This document shows positions 1 to 11,038 of a stretch of 64,000 nt of DNA, in pieces. The stretch's first letter is position 1. Every line of letters starts with the position of its first letter. Both the position numbers and the translations under genes were made by a program. A model generated the notes under the pieces. The model saw only the letters and a program-made list of their open reading frames with translations, was not told the origin of the DNA and did not search any database. This DNA comes from Tubiluchus corallicola (taxonomy: Eukaryota; Priapulida; Priapulimorpha; Priapulimorphida; Tubiluchidae): the NCBI GenBank assembly GCA_030141605.1, contig JAQGDQ010000387.1:157225-221224 (forward strand). Reading direction: 5' to 3'.

Positions 1-357
1 AATAAAGCTTAAGCGAGATCTATAGTTCATGTGTAATATATAAATATATATCATATGATAGATATATAGTATATAAATATATTTAATATTACATGTAAAA
101 GTGTGTGTATGTGCACGTGGATGCTTACCTGTTGCATGTAATTTTCGAGTGTCAGTTTATCTGATGAGCCATTCGCATTCAAAAAGTATTGCAGTTTATT
201 ACTTCCAGGTCACATTTATACTTTTGACATTCCTGCATGGTAATTAAAGACAGGTTACCATTAATACTGTTGCAACTGACAACTTTAACTGTTAGTTTTA
301 GTTAATGTAAAAATGAGAAATTTTGTGAAAATCTGATATACCACTATTCTATTTTAG
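1..357. other. AT-rich sequence upstream of first visible BABAM2 exon
   Basis: This stretch most likely belongs to the BABAM2 intron that precedes the first visible exon. It ends in a good acceptor (attttag at 351-357). I looked for the missing N-terminal BABAM2 coding sequence here and found none, so the start codon lies outside the window or in an exon too short to recognise. Confidence 0.6.
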
Positions 358-3300
358 TGATTTGCTTGAATATGCAGATGGCACTCTGCATCAGGGCAAA
401 TGTGATCGATTCAAAATTTGCATTCCTTATGGTGGACACTCCGTAACATGTAAGTCAGCACTAAGAAGTTTATTACATCAGTAAGTCTTTTCATGGTTTC
501 GTTGTGCGCATCCGCAGTTGCTGTAGGTCAAAGGTTAAGTGTACCACAACAGCGTGCGTTAACTACATCTGACACATGACATGTTGTGGGTAAAGCAAAG
601 CCGTCTGCCACATCAGTTTAGTAACTTCATTTGTTTTACATGAACTTTATTTATGCGTTAGTCTGTGCATAAAATGATTTATTAGCGGGATCTTGCTTGA
701 GAACAAGAAGAAATGAACTATGTAAGGTTCTAACTAGTTATTAAAACTGTTACTATTACAACAGAATTGTGGGGCATTGTCAATTGTACGCAGATGCGTA
801 GTCTGATACATTTAACCTTTGATCTTTTCACGATCATCATCAATTGCTGAAACTGTGAAAATGCTTATTGGAGGCATACAAAAACACTCGCTAGATGGCA
901 CTGGCAGGAAATGACACTTCTTGTGTAAATAGCACAGATGTTTTTTTGCAGGGGAAGTGTTATTCAATGCACCTACACCAGAGACTCCGCCTGATTTCAT
1001 TTTTGACGATTTTGATTTTTGTCCGGACCCTTCACACCTTCCGGTAATAATGTTTGTTTCTGTGTGACTGAGTGTGTGTGACGCTCGTGTTCGTTTGCTT
1101 GAAAATATGCTTTAACAAGCTAGAATGCAATGCATTGGTTTACCAAATTATTGACTTTTTTCTGTCAAATTATCTGAAATTGTCATTTTAAATTTATTGT
1201 TGCTGTGAATCCTTTTTTTGTCGTAAAAAAATTAAATAGCGAGGAGGTCTATTGTGACGCCTTAATATAAAAACTTATGGCACGATAAAAGAACATGAGA
1301 ACACAATCGTGGCAAAATAGACAGCTTTATAGAGTTACTAGTACTTCACCAGCAGACCTTGCAATTTTAAAAGTATCTGGATTTAATTGTTTTCGAAAAA
1401 CTTTTAGAAAATGTGAAACATAATTGTCTCGTTTAAGCGTAAGGCAGGTCTGCTTGTACAGGAACCAACTGGAGGAAGTGTAAAACTGTTATCATTTTAA
1501 CATCAAAAATGATGAAGCTGCTAGATCTTTAGCTTCAGGAGTCATTCTGTCTGCCTATATCAGCTGAATTAATGTACTTTAGATGATTAGACATATAAAA
1601 TTTACACGAAATGTATATTAACGAGTGATAAATGTTGTTGTGGTCTTGATTTATTGTAAAATTATCTTGTTTAGCATTAGCACATGGTGTAAACAGTTGG
1701 TAATGCTAGTGTATGTTACACCTAAGACTTCTGTATTCTTCCTCAGCAGTTTCACGCACGAGTTTTTGTACCGTTTACAGAGTCTTGCTGCTTGGAATCC
1801 AAACGATTCTTCATCACTGCTTTCAGTCGTACGAGAGCTACTGGACGAGTATAGACAATACAATGTTTCCAAGCTGCAGCTCAGCCCACAATTGCAGTTT
1901 GAGTACAATTCTTTGGTGGAGAACGCTGTGTTTCCAGCCGAGGGCGTAGAGGTGTACGTAGCTCCTCAAGTATCGGTAAACATGAGCATGATTTAATTTG
2001 CATTGTCGTTGCTGTGTACTACTAAATAGTTTTTGAAATTATTTAAAAGCTGCATTTGTCATAGTCCAGAAGTTGTCAATTACAAACACTTAGCTCGGTG
2101 TCATAATCTTAGAAGTATTTTAACAGTAAAACATAAGTTGTTGTAAATTTTTTATAATCAGTAATTAATTTTTGGTGATATTAGTCTGGAAGAAAATTCT
2201 TGAAGCCTTACATTAATAGTGCATTTTGTGTGTATGTGTGTGTGTGCTTGTGCGTGTATGTACATGCATGTGCGTGCGTGCATGCGAGGGTGCATGTGAG
2301 GGGGGTGCATGCGTGTGTATACATGTTCGCATGTTTGTGTACACATGTGTATGTGTTGTGTGCGTGAATACGGGTGTATGTGTGAGCGCGTGTGTATACA
2401 TGAGTACCGGTGGTACTGAGAAGAAATCAACTGTTTTTTAAATCTTAATGTGTGATATGAAAATGTGACTTCACTGTCACCATATTGAATTGTACTGTGT
2501 CTATCAGTGCAGGATATTAATTCAGCATTGTCATTTGCCAGTATTTTGCAATTCACTTCTAGATGACGGAGCCTTATGTTTCTTTCAAAAGCATCCAAAT
2601 GACAACTTTAGATGAGTTGCACTGTTAAGCCTATGTTGCCAAGACCTAAAACATACATTGTAACTGATTTTTTTCCTTTTTTATTGCTATAGGGAAAGAG
2701 TTCACCAGTGTGTTTTCTAATCAAACTTCCGGTGGATTTTGCAAAAGTGCCACCATATTTGCTACAAGTGAGTGTGTTTCTAATGCTATAAACAAATACT
2801 TTTTATATGTAGCAGCAACAGTAGTACTCGTTTGTGATGACTAGTAACAACAATAAATCTACAACTTCAGTTTCCTACTCTAGCAGATTTATTTGAATTA
2901 AAGCAATACCCTATCTAATGTTAAATATATCTGATTCTCCTGATAGATATAGGCATAGACATGTTTATTGATCTCTTCTATTGCACATGATCTACTAAAA
3001 ATACACAGCTGATTAAACATATAAAATTTACACAAATTGTATATTAAGGAGTGATGAAATGGGTACAAGAGAAAGGGTAGCAAAACACTATCAGGTCATC
3101 GAGTCAGCTATCCTTCTAAAATTAATAAAATAAAACTATATGCACTGAATAATTACTAGAAAAACAACGACAATTACGTATAACAAAAAACAATATCAAC
3201 AAAAACAATGACAAAGTTAAATTTAAGGAAAAAAGATACAATAAATAGTATATAGTTAACCTACATAACAATAACGTGTTTTAGTTTAGTTTATTTTTTT

Positions 3301-6300
3301 ACCATAGCACTGCATACATATACTGTAATTATGTATCATCATTACTGAAAAATGTAAATAAGATATATATAAATTTAGAATCATCAGCTTGACTAATTAA
3401 GTCGATTTGCAAAATTTGCACTCCTTGTTAGATGGCTTTTGCAGGTAAATTTACAGGTGTTTCACATACATGAACCAAAAAAAATACTACATCTGGAAAT
3501 GTTTTGCAAAATCAAATTATATCGATGTCCATTGTTAAATACAGGTATCGGATTGTACAGGAAAAATTTAACATCGAACAAACAAAGAACTAAACAATAT
3601 ACAATTTTATACTATAGACTAGAGCCTAAAATATTAAAAAAGAACAAATTGTTTGTTTAAGATTGACTTAAACAATCATTGAGATAGGAGTCTAATTACC
3701 AGGTATGTTACCGAGACTGAACTTACAAACCGAAAGCGAAATTTATGAAACACGATACTGAACCGAAACATTTCTGCAAAAGCAGCTACTTTTCAAACAG
3801 GAAAAGAGGAAATTTTAAAATAAGTAAAATATTTTGTTTTTTGTTGGTTTGCTTTTTTTGCTGTGATACAAAATTATGCATAAAAAATTCTAATACGTAA
3901 AGGACAAGGAAATTTTGCAGTATTGAGCCTCAAGTTTGATGAAGTGGCTTACCTTTGAAAATGTGTTATAATGTTTTTGGATTTGAGCATCCTTAATGAT
4001 TAATGTTTAAATATCATAATGCCTCATTAAAAATAAAAAATTTTTATTTTGTAGATATTTTGTAAAACTTCACAGTGGTCAGCACTCAAGATATGCCGCA
4101 TTGCTGTGAAAAGCATATCACAAACTGTTATGTAAAAGAAATTTTCGTTTTATTTGAACTAATTTTGTCAAGATTTTGTAGTGGTTTTTGACATCTAGGA
4201 AAAAGAAAATTTAAATTAGGCAAATACTAGTAAAACCTAGGACAAATGCTACCAAAAAATATCCGAATTTTTTTAGCTAATTTATTAAGTTTCGTCAAAA
4301 CCGAAAGTTAACTGAAAGTGCACTCATCTGCAAACTGAAACAAAAACTTGGTTTGGGCAACATCCCTCGTAATTTCATTAGTTTTCCTTTTAGCCATAGA
4401 TGTTCAGGTAGGCAACAGTGTCTACATCTGAGAAACTCATTCTCCCACTCAGCCTTCTGCTTTTTGCATTTTTCCTAAATTGCTCAGCTTAATTGAAATA
4501 TTCTTATATGTATTTAGCAAACTAGCAGCGGTTACCTGGTATTTAAACATTTTCTTTTCTCAGACACACGTATGTGCTGCTAAATATAGTACTGAATGCT
4601 TCATAAATTGATAAAGGTATTTTCTTTGCTCAATTTGCCCACTTACTAGGCCCCTATCACATTTAATTAATTAGACATATTCAAGGCCTTCGTGCTTGGT
4701 ATAACACACCACAGGCAGTTACTGAGACCTTCTGCTATATAAGTGCCATATAACGAACAAGTACAAAGTACTACACAACAACCAGTTGCCGTGCCTGTTT
4801 GTATTTAAGGGCAGTTCATATACATGTAATTAATAATCATCATGTTAAAAATTAGTTAATAGTATTACTAATACACCACAAGTAACTGTTTAAACCGTTC
4901 AGTACATAATCCACATACATAAATTCACAATACAGGTTGGCGGGACATATTTATTAGCCTAGGGCATCGTAAAGTCTTGATATGCCCCTAAACTTCTTTT
5001 ATTAGCAGTTAGAATTTTTTACGTTCTCTGGCACTTCAGTACTGCTTTCATTGCTTTCCGAAATGTGGTTAATTGTCCTGCATACACAAACACGTTTATG
5101 AATGAGTTGTTCAAGGGCAGGAGCAAAAGAAGAGCAAAAACCTTTGATATTGAGGGGGTAAAACAAAGCTCGCATCTTAAAAAATGAATCTCGTATAATA
5201 CGAGAAATGGTAACCAAAAGCCAATGTAAAGCACTACTGTAACACCAAAAACTTTAACTATTTTCATTTTGTACAAAAAGTTGTTGACCTCATTTTCTGA
5301 TATAACACTGAGAGAATTTGAAGCTGCCTCAATTGCCCGCTGTTGCTTCAATGCAACTTTAATGATGCCGTAATAGCAAAAAGTTTGCAAAAGCGTAACA
5401 ATTATAAAATGAAAGTTGTTGATGAAAAACATGAATTTTCCAAAATATCCGGTGAAGCTGATGCAGTAATAACCAGTGCTGTTACTCAATTGATAAGTTA
5501 CATATGCAATTGCACTTGTAATTGAGGCATAGATCCATGAAAGCAGGCAAACAATATTTGCACGTTTTTGAGTAACCCAGCGCAGGTAAAGAAAAGGGTA
5601 AACGATAGCTAGGTATCGCTCAACGGTGACTGACAGATAGAACACCACTGAACTGTTAATATTTAACATTAGTAAGCACATGAGGAATGTACAAAAATTG
5701 ACACTGCATCTCAAGTCCATCAAAAAACCTATAGCCAACGTCAGCATCCCAAAACCCGTTAGAGAATCCGCTGCAGCGAGATTGGCCATAAAAAAGAAAG
5801 GTACTTGATGCAGTGAAGGTGTGCGGATGATTGTGGTGAGTACCAAGAAGTTACTGAACAAGGTACCGACACCAAGCAAAGTGTTGAGTGTGGTCGTAGT
5901 TACTGCAGCTGCGTTGTCGTTCATGACTATACATACAATGCCATCACTGTTGTTACTAGTGATGTTGATGCTGTTGTCCTGATTCATAATCAATTTATAT
6001 CGCAAAAACAATTTTCTCCTCGTCAACGTTCAAATCTACAAGAGTCACAAAATTCATGTTGAGAAAATAAAAAACTGGCTCACATTCTAGCAGCGTGCCA
6101 ACTGCTACAATTAAAATATAACATTTAAAGTTGAGCGATGAAAATTAACATCTAAAACGAAGGATTATTTACAATCGAACACGTACTTACCTGAAAATCT
6201 CGTTGTCAGTGTATATCTACACAATCATTATGTCTGCAGTGATCTCACATTTATCCTGCCTCTTGCGAGTCTAATGATGTCGTTATTTGTGCGATAATGA

Positions 6301-6452
6301 CATTTAGAATTTGAAACTCTAAATAATGAACACGGAGCTATTCTCAAGTTGCATTTGAATACACGTTTGTTGCAGTTTGTGCGTAAATTCCCATTTGAGT
6401 GTGACGTAATATGCAGTTAATAATTGTAGGAAAATTCTAGAAAAATACAAAC

Positions 6453-6490
<38 letters not shown>

Positions 6491-9400
6491 ATTATAATTA
6501 TAGTATCATGTAACCTACCATAATAGGGAATGTGACATTTGGGCATGTCCACTTGGACACTTTGGTGAGAGAAATTTGAGCACTAATAAAATAAGATTCT
6601 AACCTATTTTTTGTCTTTAGTTTTTAAAAATTCTGTATTTTAAAAGTTCAATATTTCCTAACTCTTCCATTTTTTCAAGATTGCTTAACAAACATCTGTG
6701 ACTGGAGACACTTTAAGTGATTGCCTTTGTTTCGTATTAACGAATAAAAAAATGTATTTCAAAATAACTAATCTATGTACGTAATCACTGTTGGGGTTGA
6801 CAGTAATAGTTTCACTGAAATCTGAACATATCACTTTTTCATCCATGACCCATAGGTCAAGGCACTGAAGGTCATGATTTCACCTCTTTTCACTGTTTCA
6901 TCCATGACCCATAGGTCAAGGCACTGAAGGACACGATTTCACCTCTATTCACTGTTTCATCCATGACCCATAGGTCAAGACACTGAAGGTCACGATTTCA
7001 CCTCTATTCACTGTTTCATCCATGACCCATAGGTCAAGGCACTGAAGGTCATGATTTCACCTCTATTGAATTCACTGTGCTTTTGATTACCTAGAAATTG
7101 CATTTTGTTGCAAAGGATGTTGAAACTTCTGACTTTCTGACCTATGACCCACAGATCAAAGGTCAACCTACACCATGCAGTTTGTCTCATCAAGACCTTT
7201 TATTTCATGTACTACAAGGTACTAAAATCGTAACTTGGCACTTCAGACCCGTGACCTCGAGGTCAGGCTCAACCAAACTCATACATTTCAATTTGTCTTA
7301 TCAATACCTTTCATTTCATGTATTACAACACTGGGAATATTTGTTTCCCAGTCACCCAATTTCAATTTTTGCCTAAGCGGTGTCTTCCAGCCTGGACGTA
7401 CATCGTTTCAATGAGACTGTTCATGTGATGATACTATAACCTGCTGTTTTGAAAAATAATTTTATTTGTTAACGTGAAACAAAAGCTGCAGTTAAAGCAG
7501 CTCCCATTACAATAGCAGAATTTTTTACCACAATTTTGACAGCCAGATATGTTCACTTGTTGAATTTTTTTCTTACATTTTATTTTTAAGGATCAAGGTT
7601 TGGGAGAAGATGCAGCTGTTTTGCTAGTCACATATCATTCATTTGAGGGCATGAAGGCCACTCCACAGCTTTACTTATCACCTAGTTTAGAGCAGTAAGT
7701 AAAATTCTACTAAACAAGTTGAACAAATCAAATATAATGGCTTATTAAGTCTCTGGAAGACGTTTACTGCGAGTAAACGAAATGCTGTTTTTGTGGCTGT
7801 TACGAAAGTTCAACTAAAAAAATGGCTAAGTGGTGATGTTGTGCACTTAACGATCAAAGTTAAGCAAAGCTGAGCTTGGTCAGGAAATGGATTGGTGGCA
7901 TCAGGAAAACTCCTTTTTACCGCATTACCCACCTGCTTTGAGGAATGATGTATGTGCAATTGTGCATTCAGACGTGGTTAAGATACCTGTCTATGTGTTG
8001 TCACATCTTAGAGGATTATTTTTGATGTGAGATGGATACCGGTTTTGCCACATCCATCAACATAATAAAAAGGCACTCTTGCTGAGCTGAATTTCTAAGC
8101 TGTACAATTCAAACTTTTTATTTGCAAAATAGTAATGTGTTGTAATCATATCCTCTGCCATTTTTGCCACTGATCAATATTTCTGTCAGATCAGACGTTG
8201 CTCAACTTTAAGAACAGTTGTTGAGATACTTGTTAATCTAGACAAGTCAAACGTTTTTTCTTCTGCTAGTGTGTTTTGTATGCATGTGGCATTTTGTTTC
8301 TTCTGCAGTGCAATGGGTGGGGCTCCAGGTATCAGAATACCTGCTTACACTATGAACACTTCACTTACTGATTATGTGCCTCAAATATGCGATTTACTCA
8401 AAAACAAGGTATGTACATCTTTCATAATAGAGTAGAATTTTGTTATTGTAATTTAAAAAACAACAGAGATAGTTTTCTGAATAAACTGTAAAAAAATAAT
8501 TGACTGCCAGAGGTGATTAAAACACATTAGAAGGACTTCTAAGTAGTGCAAAAGGTGCAAACAAGAACAAGGCCTGGAGTAATTATTGCTAAGGTTCATT
8601 ATTAAAGAAATTTATACGGAGTATTTCATAAATTTTGCTACTGCAGAAATATTTATTGCCAGTGACGCAATAAAGTCTGCTTGATTTTGGTCTTAAGTTG
8701 AGCATTGCTGATCCCTGTATTTATTTTGCCTAGTGGCGGGAAAAGCCTGATTGTTCAATCTCTAAATTGAAATGCGCAGAATTGCTGTGCGTACTTTGTG
8801 ACTAAAAGTATGGTGTTTCGTAGCTACTTGTTAGTTCGAGAACTTACTGCTAGTTGTTTCACTGTATGCGAAATGTAAGGATTTTGAAGAATTAATTGGT
8901 AATTTCGTTAAATGTGAAACCATGGCCTTACCCTGGCTATTTATCATGTTGCTTGTCAATGCCAAACTTCGTAAAACAAAATCACCTACTACACTACATC
9001 AACAATGCAACAGTCACCTGTTAAAAACATTTTTAAGGTACCATTTATTTTTTGCTTGTACTTTAATAAAAAATTCTGCCACTGCATTACTTAATACTTA
9101 ATTAACCACTGCAAGTGCATTTAGCTTTACACTAACTGGAGTAATGCCTTGCAAATGTGCTGCCATCTGTCATAAGTGTTAGTAAGTACTTGTAAGTACT
9201 GTTACTAGTGCTACTTTAATTAGATTTTGTAGTTTATTAGCAAACTATACTGCATGTATTTACAACTTGTGTGCTGCAGGTGGATGCTTTGGTACAGTCA
9301 TACGAGCAACGTAAAGAGTACATGGCCGCTATGTTGACGCAGTTTGGAAGTTCTGTTATCGAGTACGACATTAAAAACTTTGCCAAGCTCTCCCTGCTGT

Positions 9401-10782
9401 TGGAATGGAATGATTTCTGCTTTTTATTGCACAGTATGTATAACAAAGTACCTAAAATGCTTACATTCCTTGCCGGAAATTTCTGAAAACGTGATGCCCA
9501 GCGATGTAAAAATGTGATGCTAAAATTGGCAAAAATCGCTTGTCTTTTGGAGTGGTGTGTCTGGAGTCTCTAAAGGAATAGGAAATTTCACAACTTGATG
9601 TTCAATACTCTTCTTGAACTTGACTTTTAGTAAAGTTTTAACTCAGTCAGTCTTCAATAATATTAAAATTCAGTTCTAAGATGAATTTTAATTATGCATA
9701 AAGAACCAGTGTAAGTAAAGTAGTGTTCGTTTAGTCTTTCTTGAATTTTTGCTCCCAAGACTAGTTTTTGTTATTAGTTGACAATAAATAGTTGTGTACG
9801 GGGTGGTACACTGGCATACTAATGTGATGCTGTATTGTTAACTTATATCGCACAAAATCAGTGAACAAGCCTATTATTATTGTTATCACTATTATTATTA
9901 TTATAAAAGTTATTATTGTATCATAACATTGCTAAAAGAATAGAAGATCAAAGCTTGACACTCAACATGGCACTCAATCAGGTTTTGAAGTTTGAATTTG
10001 AAGTTTCACAACTTGGCTTACAAATTTGGTGCCGAAACATATTTAAATATATCTGCATGTGAACCATAAACCATTTCACCTGGTAAGGCATTTTAATATA
10101 GGACAACTGTTAACAGAAAAAGTGGTCCACAGTGTCAGTTTGAAAAAGAGAGGCTGTATGAGAAGCTGAATTTTTTAGACTAAATGTCTATTGTGTGTAG
10201 AATTCTATATGTTGCAAGCAATATGCATATTTTTTGCTTCATTGTAACGGTTCTTTGTTTATGTAACGTACCCATATACCCACTCACTATGGGCACACAG
10301 CAAAATGTTACTTGCCGGGTACAATTCTGTATATTTACTAATATCGTTGAATTTTTTCTTATTGTGAAAATGATAAATTCAATATTCAGTGATGACATCA
10401 GCACAAGCCAATCTGGTTGTCAGGACAAAGTGTCCTTCGACCACAATTAATGCAGTTTTAAGACAAAGTCCAATTCACTTTTAAGTCTTAATTCCTGTTG
10501 CTGCTTTTGGTTTTGTACAGGTTTCTGTTACTCCACTTACCACTAAGTTTGCTGTTTTCTTACCAAATTTTATATCTTTTAGTTCATGTTCCAATACAAT
10601 TTCCATCTGTGAAGCCACATATTCAGTTCCAGTCAATCTATCACCAGGTGGGAGGTAAACTGTAGGACTATCCGTACAGCCCCAGGTGGAGCGGAAATGA
10701 GATGGCAACCAGATTACGGAAGTTTATGTTGGATAGTATTGTGGAGTTTCGCAACAGGTCTTGCAGATCCGGTCACATCTGA
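358..10782 (+). CDS. BABAM2: BABAM2 (BRE/BRCC45), 5'-partial, eight visible coding exons
   Basis: BABAM2 is a non-catalytic scaffold with UEV-like (ubiquitin E2 variant) domains. It holds together the BRCA1-A complex (nuclear, K63-ubiquitin at DNA breaks) and the cytoplasmic BRISC complex around the deubiquitinase BRCC36. Exons joined by GT-AG introns in matching phase: 358-449, 952-1043, 1781-1975, 2693-2767, 7591-7694, 8309-8408, 9280-9433 and 10583-10782. Recognisable family blocks, in order: [120 protein letters not shown] and YPYSPRW. The N-terminus is missing. The last exon carries an in-frame TAG at 10663-10665, while clear homology continues to a TGA at 10780-10782; about six residues present in human BABAM2 are absent at the TAG. 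The end is given as the end of homology; a literal reading ends the protein at 10665. Identity is secure; the 3' structure is not. Confidence 0.92.
1583..1632 (+). repeat. Dispersed 50-bp repeat, copy 1 (copy 2 at about 3009-3058)
   Basis: The sequence gattagacatataaaattt and the bases after it recur almost unchanged at about 3009-3058, 1.4 kb further on in the next intron. This looks like two short relics of the same interspersed repeat. No coding potential is visible in either. Confidence 0.6.
2224..2404. repeat. Degenerate (TG)n-rich tract in BABAM2 intron
   Basis: Imperfect TG, TGCG and TGTA dinucleotide-rich sequence of about 180 bases between BABAM2 exons. It produces spurious open frames rich in Cys-Val (plus strand) and His-Thr (minus strand), which I do not regard as genes. 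Confidence 0.85.
3100..5000. other. AT-rich BABAM2 intron without recognised gene
   Basis: I see no exon, RNA gene or intact mobile element in this part of the 4.8-kb BABAM2 intron. Homopolymer-rich AT sequence dominates. The 3' UTR of the nested minus-strand receptor gene presumably lies in its last few hundred bases. Confidence 0.5.
5019..6026 (-). CDS. Rhodopsin-class (class A) GPCR, intronless, nested in BABAM2 intron
   Basis: A 335-residue seven-transmembrane receptor in one uninterrupted frame, antisense inside the 2768-7590 intron of BABAM2. Visible landmarks: extracellular N-terminus with N-glycosylation sequons (NIT, NNS); TM1 about 47-68 with GTLFSN (conserved Asn 59); TM2 with NLAAAD (Asp 87); cysteines 112 and 188 placed for the TM3-ECL2 disulphide; TM3 end with ERY (136-138) followed by LAIVYP; TM6 with FWLP (270-273) in place of CWxP; TM7 with NVFVY (311-315) in place of NPxxY; basic and Cys-containing C-tail (KAVLKCQRT) that could be palmitoylated. 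Overall it resembles the melanocortin/EDG/cannabinoid/adenosine-like branch and similar expanded invertebrate receptors, but I cannot name a ligand. Met1 (6026) or Met14 (5985-5987) could be the start; Met14 immediately precedes the glycosylated segment and may be the real one. Confidence 0.92.
   Translation of the reverse strand: MTRRKLFLRYKLIMNQDNSINITSNNSDGIVCIVMNDNAAAVTTTTLNTLLGVGTLFSNFLVLTTIIRTPSLHQVPFFFMANLAAADSLTGFGMLTLAIGFLMDLRCSVNFCTFLMCLLMLNINSSVVFYLSVTVERYLAIVYPFLYLRWVTQKRANIVCLLSWIYASITSAIAYVTYQLSNSTGYYCISFTGYFGKFMFFINNFHFIIVTLLQTFCYYGIIKVALKQQRAIEAASNSLSVISENEVNNFLYKMKIVKVFGVTVVLYIGFWLPFLVLYEIHFLRCELCFTPSISKVFALLLLLPLNNSFINVFVYAGQLTTFRKAMKAVLKCQRT
6457..6488. repeat. (AT)n microsatellite
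   Basis: About 16 uninterrupted AT units upstream of the nested receptor gene, in the BABAM2 intron. Confidence 0.95.
6832..7067 (+). repeat. 59-bp tandem repeat, four copies, with everted AGGTCA half-sites
   Basis: Four copies with an exact 59-bp period; the shared word catccatgaccc starts at 6840, 6899, 6958 and 7017. Each copy contains TGACCCATAGGTCA (6846-6859, 6905-6918, 6964-6977, 7023-7036), two nuclear-receptor half-sites in everted orientation, and a further AGGTCA-like word (in copy 2, aaggacac). Copies differ by only a few bases. The array lies about 0.8-1.05 kb upstream of the nested receptor's start codon. Whether it is a regulatory element or an inert minisatellite cannot be decided from sequence. 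Confidence 0.93.
7120..7345 (+). repeat. Two-copy repeat of about 111 bp following the 59-bp array
   Basis: Two diverged copies in direct orientation: tttgtctcatcaagaccttt at 7181 matches the related segment beginning tttgtcttat at 7292, a spacing of 111 bases. Each copy also carries a TGACC...GGTCA pair (7145-7166 and 7252-7265). It adjoins the 59-bp array and shares its half-site theme. Confidence 0.75.
7252..7265. promoter_or_regulatory. Perfect palindrome TGACCTCGAGGTCA
   Basis: A 14-base perfect palindrome composed of two consensus AGGTCA nuclear-receptor half-sites, everted with a 2-base spacer. It continues the run of everted half-sites in the adjoining repeats. The role as a receptor-binding site is inference from motif match only. 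Confidence 0.4.
10583..10782 (+). other. BABAM2: BABAM2 terminal exon with internal in-frame TAG
   Basis: After acceptor ttttag (10577-10582) the frame set by exon 9280-9433 reads [12 protein letters not shown] then [12 protein letters not shown], then TAG (10663-10665). It continues in the same frame as [20 protein letters not shown] and on to a TGA at 10780-10782. Both sides match the human C-terminus, so the break is internal to a conserved segment. The 18 bases at 10648-10665 begin gt and end ag and are a multiple of three; removing them would join HQ directly to DYPYSPRW. A true 18-nt intron would be extraordinarily short for an animal, so a stop from a small in-frame deletion, read-through, polymorphism or sequence error must also be considered. 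Confidence 0.85.
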
Positions 10783-10799
10783 GACAAATTTTCGAAGCA

Positions 10800-11030
10800 T
10801 GGATGTCAATAGAATTTTTCATTGTGGTCTTTCTAAAGGAATGCGTCTTCTAAAATGTAGTTGTGCTATTCTCTGATAAAGCCAGCAAACTTCTATTTCA
10901 CATCGAACTAAATCATCATTTGATGTAACCAAGTGCTCAAAGACATGACACACGTTTTAACTTTACAGTAATAATAATAACATGCCTGGTATAAATCAGG
11001 TTTGAAACCAATTGCAGTTCATTATAATTT
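10800..11030. other. Sequence downstream of BABAM2, probable 3' UTR
   Basis: No AATAAA occurs close behind the BABAM2 coding end; the first I notice is near 11879, beyond a transposon insertion. I see nothing else identifiable here. Confidence 0.4.
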
Positions 11031-11038
11031 TTCGCATT

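Noticed and set aside
2158-2598. 146-codon minus-strand frame rich in His and Thr, and overlapping plus-strand Cys/Val-rich frame
   Set aside because: Both come from the degenerate TG repeat inside a BABAM2 intron and show no domain.
10481-10708. 75-codon minus-strand frame
   Set aside because: It is the antisense shadow of the BABAM2 terminal exon.
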